From assembly GCF_016862435.1 (NCBI RefSeq), contig NZ_BOMY01000036.1, forward strand, positions 1 through 64,000: a DNA stretch of 64,000 nt, in the 5' to 3' direction. This DNA comes from Paractinoplanes tereljensis (GTDB lineage Bacteria > Actinomycetota > Actinomycetes > Mycobacteriales > Micromonosporaceae). A program made the translations under genes and the position numbers. The notes beneath the pieces are model-generated. The model was given only the letters and a program-made list of their open reading frames with translations. It made no database searches and had not been told where the DNA came from. How positions within the stretch are numbered: the first letter of the stretch is position 1; each line of letters opens with the position of its first letter. Below are positions 17,189-25,877 of this stretch, one piece after another.

Positions 17189-18970
17189 ATGTCCTCACCA
17201 CGATCATTGGCCGCCGCCGCGACGGCCGGCCTCCTCGTCCTCGCCGGGCTGGTTGCCACCAGCCACCCGGCCAGCGCGGCCGCCGTCGCGGCCTTCCCGG
17301 GCGCGGCCGGCCCGGCCATGTATGCCACCGGCGGCCGGGGCGGCGACGTCTACCACGTCACCAACCTGACCGACAACGCCACCAGCCCGGCCGCCGGGTC
17401 ACTGCGGTACGGGATCAACAACACGCCCAGCACCGGGCGGACCATCGTCTTCGACGTCGCCGGGACCATCAAGCTCGCCCCCGCCGGCCGGCAGGGCTGG
17501 CTGACCATCAACGCCGGCAACCTGACCATCGCCGGCCAGACCGCACCCCGCCCGGGCATCACGATCATGGGCCAGGCCACCAAGGTGACCGGCAAGAACG
17601 TCATCATCCGGCACGTGAAGTTCCGGCCCGGCAAGGACCAGGCCAACCCGGAGACCGCGACCAACGACGGCATCTGGATCACCGGTGACAACGTGATCGT
17701 CGACCACGTCTCGGTCAGCTGGCACGACGACGAGGGGATCAGCAGCAGCGACGCGGCCGGGCAGGTGTCGGTGCAGTACGCGATCGTGTCGGACGGGCTG
17801 AACTACAAGGGGCACAGTTACGGCGCGCTGGTCGGCAGCGACGTGACCGGCTCCAACATCGCCTACCACCACAACCTGTTCGCCCACCACCTCAGCCGGC
17901 TGCCCCGGCTCGGCAACGAGACCGGCGCGGTCAACTACGTGGAGTGGAGCAACAACGTCGTCTTCGAAGGCAAGGGTTACAGCGGCGACAATCAGCTCGC
18001 CAACGCCAACTTCGTCGGCAACACCTATCTGCGGCAGAACGCGAGCAGCCCCGAGGTCTACACCGGGGCGACCGGCACCAGCGCCTACATCTCCGGGAAC
18101 CGGGCCGACTACGACGGTGACTCCACGCTGACCAACGGGGTGGACATCGCCTGGGACCGGTTCACCGACATCCCGACCCATCGGTCGACCCGCTTCGACG
18201 TACCCAACATGACCACCGAGGCCGCGTCCGCCTCGCTGCCCAGGGTGCTGAACCAGGCCGGCGCGTTCTGGTGGGCGCGCGACGCGGTCGACACCCGGGT
18301 GGTCAGCGAGACCCGCTCGACCAGCGGCGGGGTGGTCAACAACGCCAACACCACCGAGTGGAACGCACTCTGGAACGCGGCCCAGGTGAACGCCCCGAGC
18401 GGCTGGGACACCGACCGCGACGGCATGCCGGACGCGTGGGAGACAGCCAGCGGCCTGAACCCGAGCGTCGACGACCACAACGGCGACGCGGACGGCGACG
18501 GTTACCGCAACATCGAGGAGTACCTGGACTACGCCTCCCTGGGCAGCCCGCCGCTCTCTTCGATGTCGCCCTCGCCCACCACGACCTCCCCGTCCCCTTC
18601 GCCCACCACCAGCTCGCCTTCTCCGTCGCCCACCACCTCGCCTTCTCCGTCGCCGACCACCACGCCGCCGGCCTCCGGGGTGTGCACCGCCACCTACCGG
18701 ACCACCAATACGTGGGCCGGGGGTTTCCAGGGTGAGGTGACGGTGACAGCCGGCAGCGCGGCCCTCAGCGGCTGGGCGGCACGGTGGACACTGGCCTCCG
18801 GCCAGGCGATCAGCCAGGTCTGGAACGGCAAACTCACCACCAGCGGTACGGCCGTGACGGTGGCCAACGAGTCGTACAACGGCGCGCTGGCCGCGGGGGC
18901 CTCGACCACGTTCGGTTTCCTCGCCACCGGCACGGCTTCGACGCCGGCCCTGACCTGCGCGAGCGCGTGA
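17189..18970 (+). CDS. Secreted pectate lyase (PL1-like) with C-terminal CBM2
   Basis: A 593-residue enzyme that would cleave polygalacturonan by beta-elimination. The ATG at 17189 follows AAAGGAAGG and opens a signal peptide (about 1-32, ending ASAAAV). The right-handed beta-helix lyase domain covers about 33-410 (YATGGRGGDVYHVTNL, NVIVDHVSVSW). A calcium-type loop segment follows (DTDRDGMPDAWE, DADGDGYRNIEEY). A Ser/Pro/Thr linker of about 45 residues leads to a CBM2 (TATYRTTNTWAGGFQGEV to the end). It is the first gene of a three-gene operon and has a perfect CebR-type box at its start. The next gene begins within its stop codon. Confidence 0.9.
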   Translation: MSSPRSLAAAATAGLLVLAGLVATSHPASAAAVAAFPGAAGPAMYATGGRGGDVYHVTNLTDNATSPAAGSLRYGINNTPSTGRTIVFDVAGTIKLAPAGRQGWLTINAGNLTIAGQTAPRPGITIMGQATKVTGKNVIIRHVKFRPGKDQANPETATNDGIWITGDNVIVDHVSVSWHDDEGISSSDAAGQVSVQYAIVSDGLNYKGHSYGALVGSDVTGSNIAYHHNLFAHHLSRLPRLGNETGAVNYVEWSNNVVFEGKGYSGDNQLANANFVGNTYLRQNASSPEVYTGATGTSAYISGNRADYDGDSTLTNGVDIAWDRFTDIPTHRSTRFDVPNMTTEAASASLPRVLNQAGAFWWARDAVDTRVVSETRSTSGGVVNNANTTEWNALWNAAQVNAPSGWDTDRDGMPDAWETASGLNPSVDDHNGDADGDGYRNIEEYLDYASLGSPPLSSMSPSPTTTSPSPSPTTSSPSPSPTTSPSPSPTTTPPASGVCTATYRTTNTWAGGFQGEVTVTAGSAALSGWAARWTLASGQAISQVWNGKLTTSGTAVTVANESYNGALAAGASTTFGFLATGTASTPALTCASA

Positions 18971-20352
18971 TGCGGAAGATCGCCGCCAGCGCGGCCGCCG
19001 CCGCGTCCGTGGCCGTCGTCGCGTCCGTCGCCGTGGCCACCAACGCCCAGGCCGCCGCCGGCTGCCAGGTGACTTATCAGGTCAGCTCGCAGTGGACCGG
19101 TGGCTTCACCGCCGCCATCGCCATCCGCAATCTGGGCGACCCGATCAACGGCTGGAAGCTGGGCTGGACCTTCGCCGCCGGCCAAACCATCACCCAGTCC
19201 TGGGGCTTCACCGCCAGCCCGGCCTCGGGCGCGGTCGTAGCCACCAACGCCGACTACACCGCCGCCATCGGCACCGGGTCATCGGTGGACGTCGGCTTCA
19301 ACGGCACCTGGACCAGCACCAACCCGGTCCCGACCGCCTTCACCCTCAACGGAACCGCCTGCACCGGAACCACCACGCCGACCACCGCACCGACCACCCC
19401 CGGGACCTCTCCGCCGACCACCCCCGCCACCTCGCCGCCGACCACCGCACCGACCACCGTTCCGCCGACCACCAGCCCGCCGGCCGCTCGGCCCACGGTG
19501 GCCAAGGACGGGACCGGGACCTACACGACCGTGCAGGCCGCGGTCGACGCGGTGCCGGCCACCAACACCGCCCGCCAGGTCATCACGATCAAGGCCGGCA
19601 CCTACCGGGAGATCGTGACGGTCAACAAGCCGTACGTCACGCTGCAGGGCCTCGGCTCGGCCGCCGCCCAGACAGTGATCGTGAACAACCACAGCAACGC
19701 CGGCGGCTACGGCACCTCGAACAGCGCCACCGTGTTCGTCAAGGCCAAGGACTTCGCCGCGACCAACCTGACCATGTCGAACGACTACGGCGAGGGCAGC
19801 CAGGCGGTCGCGGTCAATGTCAACGGCGACCGGGCGGTCTTCAACAACGTCCGCTTCCTCGGCAACCAGGACACCCTTCTGGTCAACAACTACCGCCACT
19901 ACTTCGTGAACTCGTACGTCGAGGGCACTGTCGACTTCATCTTCGGCGGCGCCTCGGCGGTGTTCCACAACTCGAACATCTACGAGAAGCGCTCCACCGG
20001 CGGCCCGATCACCGCGGCCAACACCGACCCCTCCCTGACCTACGGAATTCTGTTCTACAAATCCACGATCACCGGCGCGGCGAACAACGTGACCGGGCTG
20101 GGCCGCCCGTGGGGACCGGCCGCCCAGGTCGTGTTCCGCGAGTGCAGCCTCAGCGCCACCATCAAAACCTCACAGCCGTGGACCGACATGTCGGAGAACA
20201 CCTGGCAGAACGCCCGGTTCTTCGAATACAGGAACACCGGTTCCGGCGCCGGCTCCAACGGCAACCGCCCGCAGCTGAGCGACTCGGCGGCGGCGACCTA
20301 CACCCCGCAGAAGTACCTGGCCGGCACCGACGGCTGGAACCCGATTGTCTAG
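18970..20352 (+). CDS. Secreted pectinesterase (CE8) with N-terminal CBM2
   Basis: A 460-residue pectin methylesterase, which removes methyl groups so that the neighbouring lyases can act. The ATG at 18970 overlaps the lyase stop (TGATG). Signal peptide about 1-29, then CBM2 from GCQVTYQVSSQWTGGF (about 31-130), a Thr/Pro linker of about 40 residues, then the CE8 beta-helix from about 175. All landmarks are present: GNQDTLL, VDFIFGGA with the catalytic Asp, and LGRPWG with the Arg. The CBM2 DNA is nearly identical and collinear with that of the next gene, indicating recent duplication or conversion. Confidence 0.95.
   Translation: MRKIAASAAAAASVAVVASVAVATNAQAAAGCQVTYQVSSQWTGGFTAAIAIRNLGDPINGWKLGWTFAAGQTITQSWGFTASPASGAVVATNADYTAAIGTGSSVDVGFNGTWTSTNPVPTAFTLNGTACTGTTTPTTAPTTPGTSPPTTPATSPPTTAPTTVPPTTSPPAARPTVAKDGTGTYTTVQAAVDAVPATNTARQVITIKAGTYREIVTVNKPYVTLQGLGSAAAQTVIVNNHSNAGGYGTSNSATVFVKAKDFAATNLTMSNDYGEGSQAVAVNVNGDRAVFNNVRFLGNQDTLLVNNYRHYFVNSYVEGTVDFIFGGASAVFHNSNIYEKRSTGGPITAANTDPSLTYGILFYKSTITGAANNVTGLGRPWGPAAQVVFRECSLSATIKTSQPWTDMSENTWQNARFFEYRNTGSGAGSNGNRPQLSDSAAATYTPQKYLAGTDGWNPIV
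19009..19386 (+). repeat. Duplicated signal/CBM2 segment, copy 1
   Basis: This stretch aligns without gaps to 20402-20779 (constant offset 1393) and covers most of the signal peptide, the whole CBM2 and the start of the linker of two adjacent genes. Differences are mostly single bases. The flanking catalytic domains are unrelated (CE8 and a lyase), so the binding module was shuffled as a unit. Confidence 0.85.
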
Positions 20353-20362
20353 GGAGACGACG

Positions 20363-22099
20363 ATGCAGCGAAAGAAATGGGTCGTCGGCGCCGTCGCCTC
20401 GGTCGCCGTCGTCGCGTCGATCGCGGTGGCCACCACCGCCCAGGCGGCCGCCGGTTGCCAGGTGACCTACCAGGTCAGCTCGCAGTGGACCGGCGGCTTC
20501 ACCGCCGCCATCACCATCAAGAACCTGGGCGACCCGATCAACGGCTGGCAGCTCGGCTGGACGTTCCCGGCCGGGCAGACCATCACGCAGTCGTGGGGCT
20601 TCACCGCCAGCCCGGCCTCGGGAACGGTCGTCGCCACCAACGCCGATTACACCGCCGCCATCGCCACCAACGCGGCGGTCGACGTCGGCTTCAACGGCAC
20701 CTGGACCAGCACCAACCCGGTCCCGACCGCCTTCACCCTCAACGGCACGGCCTGCACCGGAACCACGACGCCGACCACCCCGACCAACGCGCCTACCACC
20801 ACACCAACCACCGTTCCGCCAACCACCACCCCCACCACCGCTCCGCCGACCACCACCCCGCCGACGACCGCGCCCACCACCGTTCCGCCGCCCTCCGGAC
20901 CGGTCAAGGCGTTCCCGACCGCGGTCGGGGTCGGGGCGGCAGCCACCGGCGGCCGAGGCGGCACGGTCTACCACGTCACCAACCTGAACGACACCGGCTC
21001 CGGGTCGTTCCGGGACGCGGTCAGCGCCAACAACCGGATCGTCGTCTTCGACGTCGGCGGTTACATCGACCTGAACTCGACGGTGCTGGTGAAGAGCAAC
21101 ATCACCATCGCCGGGCAGACCGCGCCGGGTGCCGGCATCGGCGTGCGCGGCGGGGAGGTGTCGTTCAACAGCGGTACCAACGTGATCGTCCGGAACTTCC
21201 GGTTCCGGATGGGCACCGAGGACGCGGACCAGAAGAACAGCGGCCTCAACTGGCTGGACGCCAGCAACCTGATCTTCGACCACGTCTCCATCGAGTTCGG
21301 CGCGTGGAACAACATCGACGCCGTGCGCGCCTCGAACATCACCGTGCAGTACTCGATCGACGCCAACCCGATCGGCCAGCAATTCGGCGCGCACACCGAG
21401 ACCGGGCCGTACACCTGGTGGCGCAACCTCTGGGCCAACTCGCACAACCGCAACCCGCTGGCCAAGGCCAACACCCAGTTCGTGAACAACGTGGTCTACA
21501 ACTACCAGGCCGGTTACACCGCCGGTAACTCCAGCGGGCACTTCCTGCACGACGTGGTCGGCAATTACTTCATCACCGGCCCGCGCACCACGAGCGCCTC
21601 GAACTACTACTACCAAACCGGCAACCAGCAGATCTACAACAAGGACAACTGGCTGGACAGCAACAAGGACGGTCAATTGAACGGCGCCACCGCCGCGGTG
21701 CGGGGCGGTGCCACCGAGCTGACCGCGCCGTTCTCGGCCGACACCGCCGCGATCCCGACGCTGGGCGCGGCGGCCGGTTACGCCGACGTGATCGCCAAGG
21801 CCGGCGCCGTCCCGCGCGACGACGTCGACAAGCTGGTCGTGGCCGACGTGACGTCGCTGGGCACCAAGGGCGACCTGTGGGCCAGCCAGACCGCGACCGG
21901 CCTGGCCAACAACGGTTACGGCACGCTGGCCGGCGGCACGGCAAAGACCGACACCGACAGGGACGGCATGCCGGACGCATGGGAAACGAAGTACGGCCTG
22001 AACCCGTCGACGAACGACGCCGCCGGCGACTTCGACAAGACGGGCTACACCAACATCGAGAAGTACGTGAACGGCCTGCTCGACAACCAGTACCAGTAG
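20363..22099 (+). CDS. Secreted pectate lyase-like enzyme with N-terminal CBM2
   Basis: A 578-residue polysaccharide lyase. The ATG at 20363 follows AGGGAGACG and opens a signal peptide (about 1-30); the upstream in-frame start at 20345 would add non-signal residues. CBM2 about 31-130 is almost identical to that of the pectinesterase. A Thr/Pro linker of about 45 residues leads to a PL1-type beta-helix from about 180 (ATGGRGGTVYHVTNLND, NITIAGQTAPGAG, FDHVSIEFG). The tail has the same Ca-type segment as the first lyase (DTDRDGMPDAWETKYGLNP). It is the last gene of the pectin operon and is closed by a hairpin. Confidence 0.9.
   Translation: MQRKKWVVGAVASVAVVASIAVATTAQAAAGCQVTYQVSSQWTGGFTAAITIKNLGDPINGWQLGWTFPAGQTITQSWGFTASPASGTVVATNADYTAAIATNAAVDVGFNGTWTSTNPVPTAFTLNGTACTGTTTPTTPTNAPTTTPTTVPPTTTPTTAPPTTTPPTTAPTTVPPPSGPVKAFPTAVGVGAAATGGRGGTVYHVTNLNDTGSGSFRDAVSANNRIVVFDVGGYIDLNSTVLVKSNITIAGQTAPGAGIGVRGGEVSFNSGTNVIVRNFRFRMGTEDADQKNSGLNWLDASNLIFDHVSIEFGAWNNIDAVRASNITVQYSIDANPIGQQFGAHTETGPYTWWRNLWANSHNRNPLAKANTQFVNNVVYNYQAGYTAGNSSGHFLHDVVGNYFITGPRTTSASNYYYQTGNQQIYNKDNWLDSNKDGQLNGATAAVRGGATELTAPFSADTAAIPTLGAAAGYADVIAKAGAVPRDDVDKLVVADVTSLGTKGDLWASQTATGLANNGYGTLAGGTAKTDTDRDGMPDAWETKYGLNPSTNDAAGDFDKTGYTNIEKYVNGLLDNQYQ
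20402..20779 (+). repeat. Duplicated signal/CBM2 segment, copy 2
   Basis: This is the partner of 19009-19386, collinear and without gaps. The stretch coding for SQWTGGF to TAFTLNGTACTGTTTPT is the best conserved. Confidence 0.85.
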
Positions 22100-22105
22100 G
22101 ACCCA

Positions 22106-22136
22106 GGCCCCTGGACCCGGCCCTGGTCCAGGGGCC
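22106..22136 (+). terminator. Hairpin terminator of the pectin operon
   Basis: GGCCCCTGGACC and GGTCCAGGGGCC form a perfect 12-base stem around a 7-base loop, starting 6 bases after the last lyase stop. Confidence 0.8.
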
Positions 22137-22329
22137 GCACCACCCCACCTCATGCGACGCGGAGGTCCGTGAGGGCGCCGGCGAGGGCGGTCAAGTTGTC
22201 CATGCGCCAAGGTTGGGCCTTCCCGGAGGGGGAAGGTCAAGTGCTGGGCCGCCTATACCCGAGGTTATAGATCGTTTTCCGACTGCGGGCAGATCCGCCG
22301 GCGGGCCGCCGACTGCCAGACTTTCCAGC

Positions 22330-22617
22330 ATGGAGAGCTTGGAGAGCACGGAGAGCATGGAAAGCACAGCGACCGCCGGCGGCCTCGACACCCCCGCCCG
22401 GCAGACGCCGGTCTGGCTGCGGCGGGTGCTGATCGGGGCGTCCTGTGTGCCGCTTGCGATGCTCAGCGTGTTGCACACGATGGGGCGGTCGGAGGACTTC
22501 GGGGTGCTTGGGAAGTGGTATGTGATGGTGCCCCTGACCGTGGCCAGCCTCTTTGCCTGGGGGCTCATCGAGAAGACCGTTGAACGGACCGTTCCTAAGA
22601 GCGATAGCCCTGTGTGA
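22330..22617 (+). CDS. Small two-segment membrane protein with MES-repeat N-terminus
   Basis: A predicted 95-residue protein. The N-terminus reads MESLESTESMES, encoded by near-repeats of GGAGAGC, followed by a Pro/Thr-rich stretch. Two hydrophobic segments follow (about 34-50, LIGASCVPLAMLSVLH; about 62-80, WYVMVPLTVASLFAWGL), with a charged tail. No family is recognised. The ATG at 22330 has no strong ribosome site. Its end overlaps the convergent GH3 gene by 23 bases. The two clean membrane segments favour a real gene, but I am only moderately sure. Confidence 0.55.
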   Translation: MESLESTESMESTATAGGLDTPARQTPVWLRRVLIGASCVPLAMLSVLHTMGRSEDFGVLGKWYVMVPLTVASLFAWGLIEKTVERTVPKSDSPV

Positions 22618-24868
22618 AGCGGGAGCCGGCCAGGCCCAGCAGGTCCTCGTCCGGCACCAGGGGCGCGACGTCGGGGTCGTCGGGGAGGTTGATGGTGGTG
22701 CGCAGGCGGATGTCTCGGGACGAGGCGCCTACCTCGAGCACGAACTCGCCGCCTTCCAGGCGCCAGGCGCCGAATCGGCCGTCGCCGCGGTCGGTGGCTA
22801 CGTCCCAGTAGGAGAAGTCGCGGCTTACCAGGTCGAAAGTGACTCGGGTGCTCTCGCCGGGCTGCAGGGCGACCTTCTCGAAACCGCGCAGCTCGCGCAC
22901 CGGGCGGCGGACCGCGGCGTCGGGGTCGCCTACGTAGAGCTGGACTACCTCGCGGCCGGCGACCGCGCCGGTGTTCGTGACCGTGCAAGAGACCCGGGTG
23001 TCGCCGGAAACCTCCAGGTCCGAGTATTCGAACGTGGTGTAGGACAGGCCGTGGCCGAAGGGGTAGCGCACGGTGCGGCGCAGCGCGTCGTACCACCGGT
23101 AGCCGATGAAGACTCCCTCGCCGTAGAGGACCGTGCCGCGCTCCCCCGTCCAGGTCACGTAACCGGGGGTGTCCTCGGCCGCCAGCGGGAACGTCTCGCT
23201 GACCTTGCCGGACGGGTTCACCCGGCCCAGCAGCACGTCCACCACGGCGCCGGCGCCGGCCTGGCCGGGCAGCCACGCCTCGACGATGGCGTCGACCCGG
23301 TCGTGCCACGGGTCCATGGTTACCGCGGCGCCGTTGGACAGCACCACGACCAGCGCGGCGCCGGTGCGGTCGCGCAGGTCGGCCAGCCGCTCGATGAGCG
23401 CGACCTGGTCGGTGGGCAGCGCCAATGTGGTCCGGTCGTCGGCCTCCTGCTCGAAGGCCAGCGGCAGGCCCGCGAAGACGACGATCGTCGAGGCGTCCGC
23501 GGCCACGGTGACGGCGTCGTCGATCAGCTGGGTGGCTCGGGCCGAGAGCGGGCCGGCGGCTACTCGTTCGGCTGCCGCGGCCAGGCGCAGGGCGCGGGCC
23601 AGGGTGGCCGAGCGGCGGGCCGGGCCGGTGCCGTCGTCGACGAACTCGGCGTCGTGGGCGGCGAGGTAGGCATCCAGGTCGTCCTGGTAGGCGTCCTTCG
23701 GCGTGTGGACGTAGCCGGGGGCGTAAGCGACGTCGCCGAGCAGGTTGAGCGCGTTGTCGACGCGGGTGGGGTCCACCCCGGACGAGCCGCCGCCCTGGAT
23801 CCGGGGATGGGCGGCGAACGCGCCGATGACCGCTACCCGGCCGTCGTCTGCCAGCGGCAGCACCGCGTTTTCGTTGCGCAGCAGGGTCACGCACCCGGCG
23901 GCGGCTTCCCGAGCCAAGGAGTGGTGCTCGTCGGCGCGCAGGAGGGCCAGCTGCTCGGCGGTCAGCCGGCGGCCGGGCGGCACTCCGAGGTCGATGACCG
24001 GGCCGTTGACCAGGTCGGGGCCGGGGTAGGTGCGGGCGACCAGGGTCAGCACCCGCCGGGCGGCCGCGTCCACGACACTCTCGGCCAGTTCGCCGGACTG
24101 CACGGCGGCCACGATCTCCGCGTCGGTCACCCCGCCGGTGCCGGGCATCTCCAGGTCGAGGCCGGCGACCAGGGCGCGGACCCGGTGGTGGACGGCGTTC
24201 CAGTCGGAGACGACCAATCCCTGGTAGCCCCACTCGTCGCGCAGCACGTCGGTCAGCAGCCAGCGGTTCTCCGAGGCGTGCACGCCGTGCAGGCGGTTGT
24301 AGGAGCACATCACGGTCCACGGGTCGGCGGTGGTGACGACCCGCTCGAACGCGGCCAGGTAGATCTCGCGGAGCGTACGTTCGTCGGCCTCGACCGAGAT
24401 CCGGGTGCGTTCGATCTCCTGGTTGTTGGCGGCGAAATGCTTGAGCGAGGCACCCACGCCGGTTTCCTGCAGCCCGCGCACGTACGCGGCACCCAGCTCA
24501 CCGGAGTGCATCGGGTCCTCGCCGAAGTACTCGAAGTTCCGCCCGCACAGCGGCGACCGCTTCATGTTGACGCCCGGCCCCAACACGACCTGGACGCCCT
24601 CGGCGCGGGCCTCCTCGCCGATCGCCCCGGCGACCCGGCGAACCAGGTCACGGTCCCAGGAGGCGCCCATCGCGGACGCGGTCGGGAACCCGGTGGCGGG
24701 CACCCACACCATGTCGACGCCGGTCTCCTTGCGCAGCCCGTGCGGGCCGTCGCCGACCTCGATGGCGGGAATGCCGAGCCGGTCGATGGTCTCGGTGTAC
24801 CAGTCGTCGTGGCCGGAGAGCAGGGACGCCTTCTCCGCCAGGGTCAGCGCCGAGATGTCGAAGTTCAT
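22595..24868 (-). CDS. GH3 beta-glucosidase-type hydrolase, cytoplasmic
   Basis: A 757-residue glycosidase without a signal peptide. The ATG at 24868 follows AAGGACT; longer in-frame starts run into the kinase gene. The N-terminal GH3 barrel has KHFAANNQE (Lys143-His144) and the nucleophile Asp222 in VVSDWNAVHH. A GH3_C alpha/beta domain (about 345-570) and a C-terminal fibronectin-III-like domain (about 670-745) follow. This is the three-domain layout of beta-glucosidases rather than the short NagZ type. It is the last gene of a seven-gene operon that also encodes NagB-like, GH4 and kinase proteins, so its natural substrate may be an imported amino-sugar or glucose-containing oligosaccharide. 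Confidence 0.9.
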   Translation of the reverse strand: MNFDISALTLAEKASLLSGHDDWYTETIDRLGIPAIEVGDGPHGLRKETGVDMVWVPATGFPTASAMGASWDRDLVRRVAGAIGEEARAEGVQVVLGPGVNMKRSPLCGRNFEYFGEDPMHSGELGAAYVRGLQETGVGASLKHFAANNQEIERTRISVEADERTLREIYLAAFERVVTTADPWTVMCSYNRLHGVHASENRWLLTDVLRDEWGYQGLVVSDWNAVHHRVRALVAGLDLEMPGTGGVTDAEIVAAVQSGELAESVVDAAARRVLTLVARTYPGPDLVNGPVIDLGVPPGRRLTAEQLALLRADEHHSLAREAAAGCVTLLRNENAVLPLADDGRVAVIGAFAAHPRIQGGGSSGVDPTRVDNALNLLGDVAYAPGYVHTPKDAYQDDLDAYLAAHDAEFVDDGTGPARRSATLARALRLAAAAERVAAGPLSARATQLIDDAVTVAADASTIVVFAGLPLAFEQEADDRTTLALPTDQVALIERLADLRDRTGAALVVVLSNGAAVTMDPWHDRVDAIVEAWLPGQAGAGAVVDVLLGRVNPSGKVSETFPLAAEDTPGYVTWTGERGTVLYGEGVFIGYRWYDALRRTVRYPFGHGLSYTTFEYSDLEVSGDTRVSCTVTNTGAVAGREVVQLYVGDPDAAVRRPVRELRGFEKVALQPGESTRVTFDLVSRDFSYWDVATDRGDGRFGAWRLEGGEFVLEVGASSRDIRLRTTINLPDDPDVAPLVPDEDLLGLAGSRFTQGYRS

Positions 24869-24878
24869 CGGGAGTCCT

Positions 24879-25877
24879 TCAGGTGGTGAGGAAGTCGTGC
24901 GGGTGCTCGTCGCGCACCCGGGTGAGCAGGTCGGGTCCGATGTCGAGGCCACCCTCGGCCAAGGCGTCGAGAACGACCCCGCTCAGCGGGGACGCGTCGG
25001 CGACGAAGACGCGCGCCGCCGGCGCGACCCGGCCCAACTCAAAAAACAGTGCGACCCGCATCGCGGGGTGCTCGGAGGTGGCGACCGACCCGTTGAGCAG
25101 CACCGGCAATTCACCGCTGGCCAGCTCGACGCCGACCCGCCGGGCACACCAATCGGCATAGCGCACGAATGCCGAGGCCTGCGTCTGGACGATGTCGCGG
25201 GCGACCGGGTCACCCGCCTCCGCCTCGGCCAGCACGAGCCGGGCGGCCTTCCAGAGGTCGGTCGCGGGTCGCGCCCCGAAGCGGCGGGTGAACTCGTGGC
25301 GCAGCTCCCAGCCGTCGGCGACCTCGTAGAACGAGCACATGGCGGCAGTCAGGGACGTGGGTGGACCGATGCCCATCCAGGCCTGGCAGACCGCGCGCAC
25401 GGCGGCGTTGCCGAGCCCGCCGCCGCCGAGGTGGTCGAAGACGAAGAAGCCGGAGTGCTCCTCGCGCCCGTCCCGGGCCCGGGCGGCGACGGCGGGGCCG
25501 GTGCCGACGGTGATCGACACGGCCACGCCCGAGCCGTCGAGCAGCCGCAGCGAGGCGTACGCGTCGTTCTTGACGCTCAAACAGGTCAAGCCGGGAAAAG
25601 ATGAACGCAGCTGGTCGTCCCAGAACACCGCGTCCTCCGGATAGTCGACGCCGGCGATCCGGAAAGCTGCCGAGGCGACGTCTCCCGCTGTGATTCCGGC
25701 GCCGGCCAACGCAGACGACACGGCACCGGAAACGGCTTCCAGAGCGGAAGGCACGCTAACCGCCCCGTACATGTCGCCGTTTCCGCCTCGGCCGCGACCA
25801 AGGACGGCGCCCTCACCGTCGGTCACGAGGGCGACCGTCTTGGAATTTCCGGCGTCGACCGCCAGATAGGCGGTCAC
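24879..25877 (-). CDS. BadF/BadG/BcrA/BcrD-family sugar kinase
   Basis: A 332-residue protein of the ASKHA fold. The N-terminus TAYLAVDAGNSKTVALVTDG is the phosphate-1 loop of the group that contains N-acetylglucosamine kinase. Other landmarks are VSITVGTGPAVAARARDG and FDHLGGGGLGNAAVRAV. The GTG at 25877 overlaps the stop of the GH4 gene by 4 bases (GTGA). With NagB-like and GH4 genes alongside, it most likely phosphorylates glucosamine, N-acetylglucosamine or an amino-sugar disaccharide in the cytoplasm. The exact substrate is inferred from context only. Confidence 0.85.
   Translation of the reverse strand: MTAYLAVDAGNSKTVALVTDGEGAVLGRGRGGNGDMYGAVSVPSALEAVSGAVSSALAGAGITAGDVASAAFRIAGVDYPEDAVFWDDQLRSSFPGLTCLSVKNDAYASLRLLDGSGVAVSITVGTGPAVAARARDGREEHSGFFVFDHLGGGGLGNAAVRAVCQAWMGIGPPTSLTAAMCSFYEVADGWELRHEFTRRFGARPATDLWKAARLVLAEAEAGDPVARDIVQTQASAFVRYADWCARRVGVELASGELPVLLNGSVATSEHPAMRVALFFELGRVAPAARVFVADASPLSGVVLDALAEGGLDIGPDLLTRVRDEHPHDFLTT

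Noticed and set aside
18541..18675. CRISPR-like or tandem repeat array
   Set aside because: The repeated units are Ser/Pro/Thr linker codons inside the pectate lyase gene, not spaced repeats with unique spacers.
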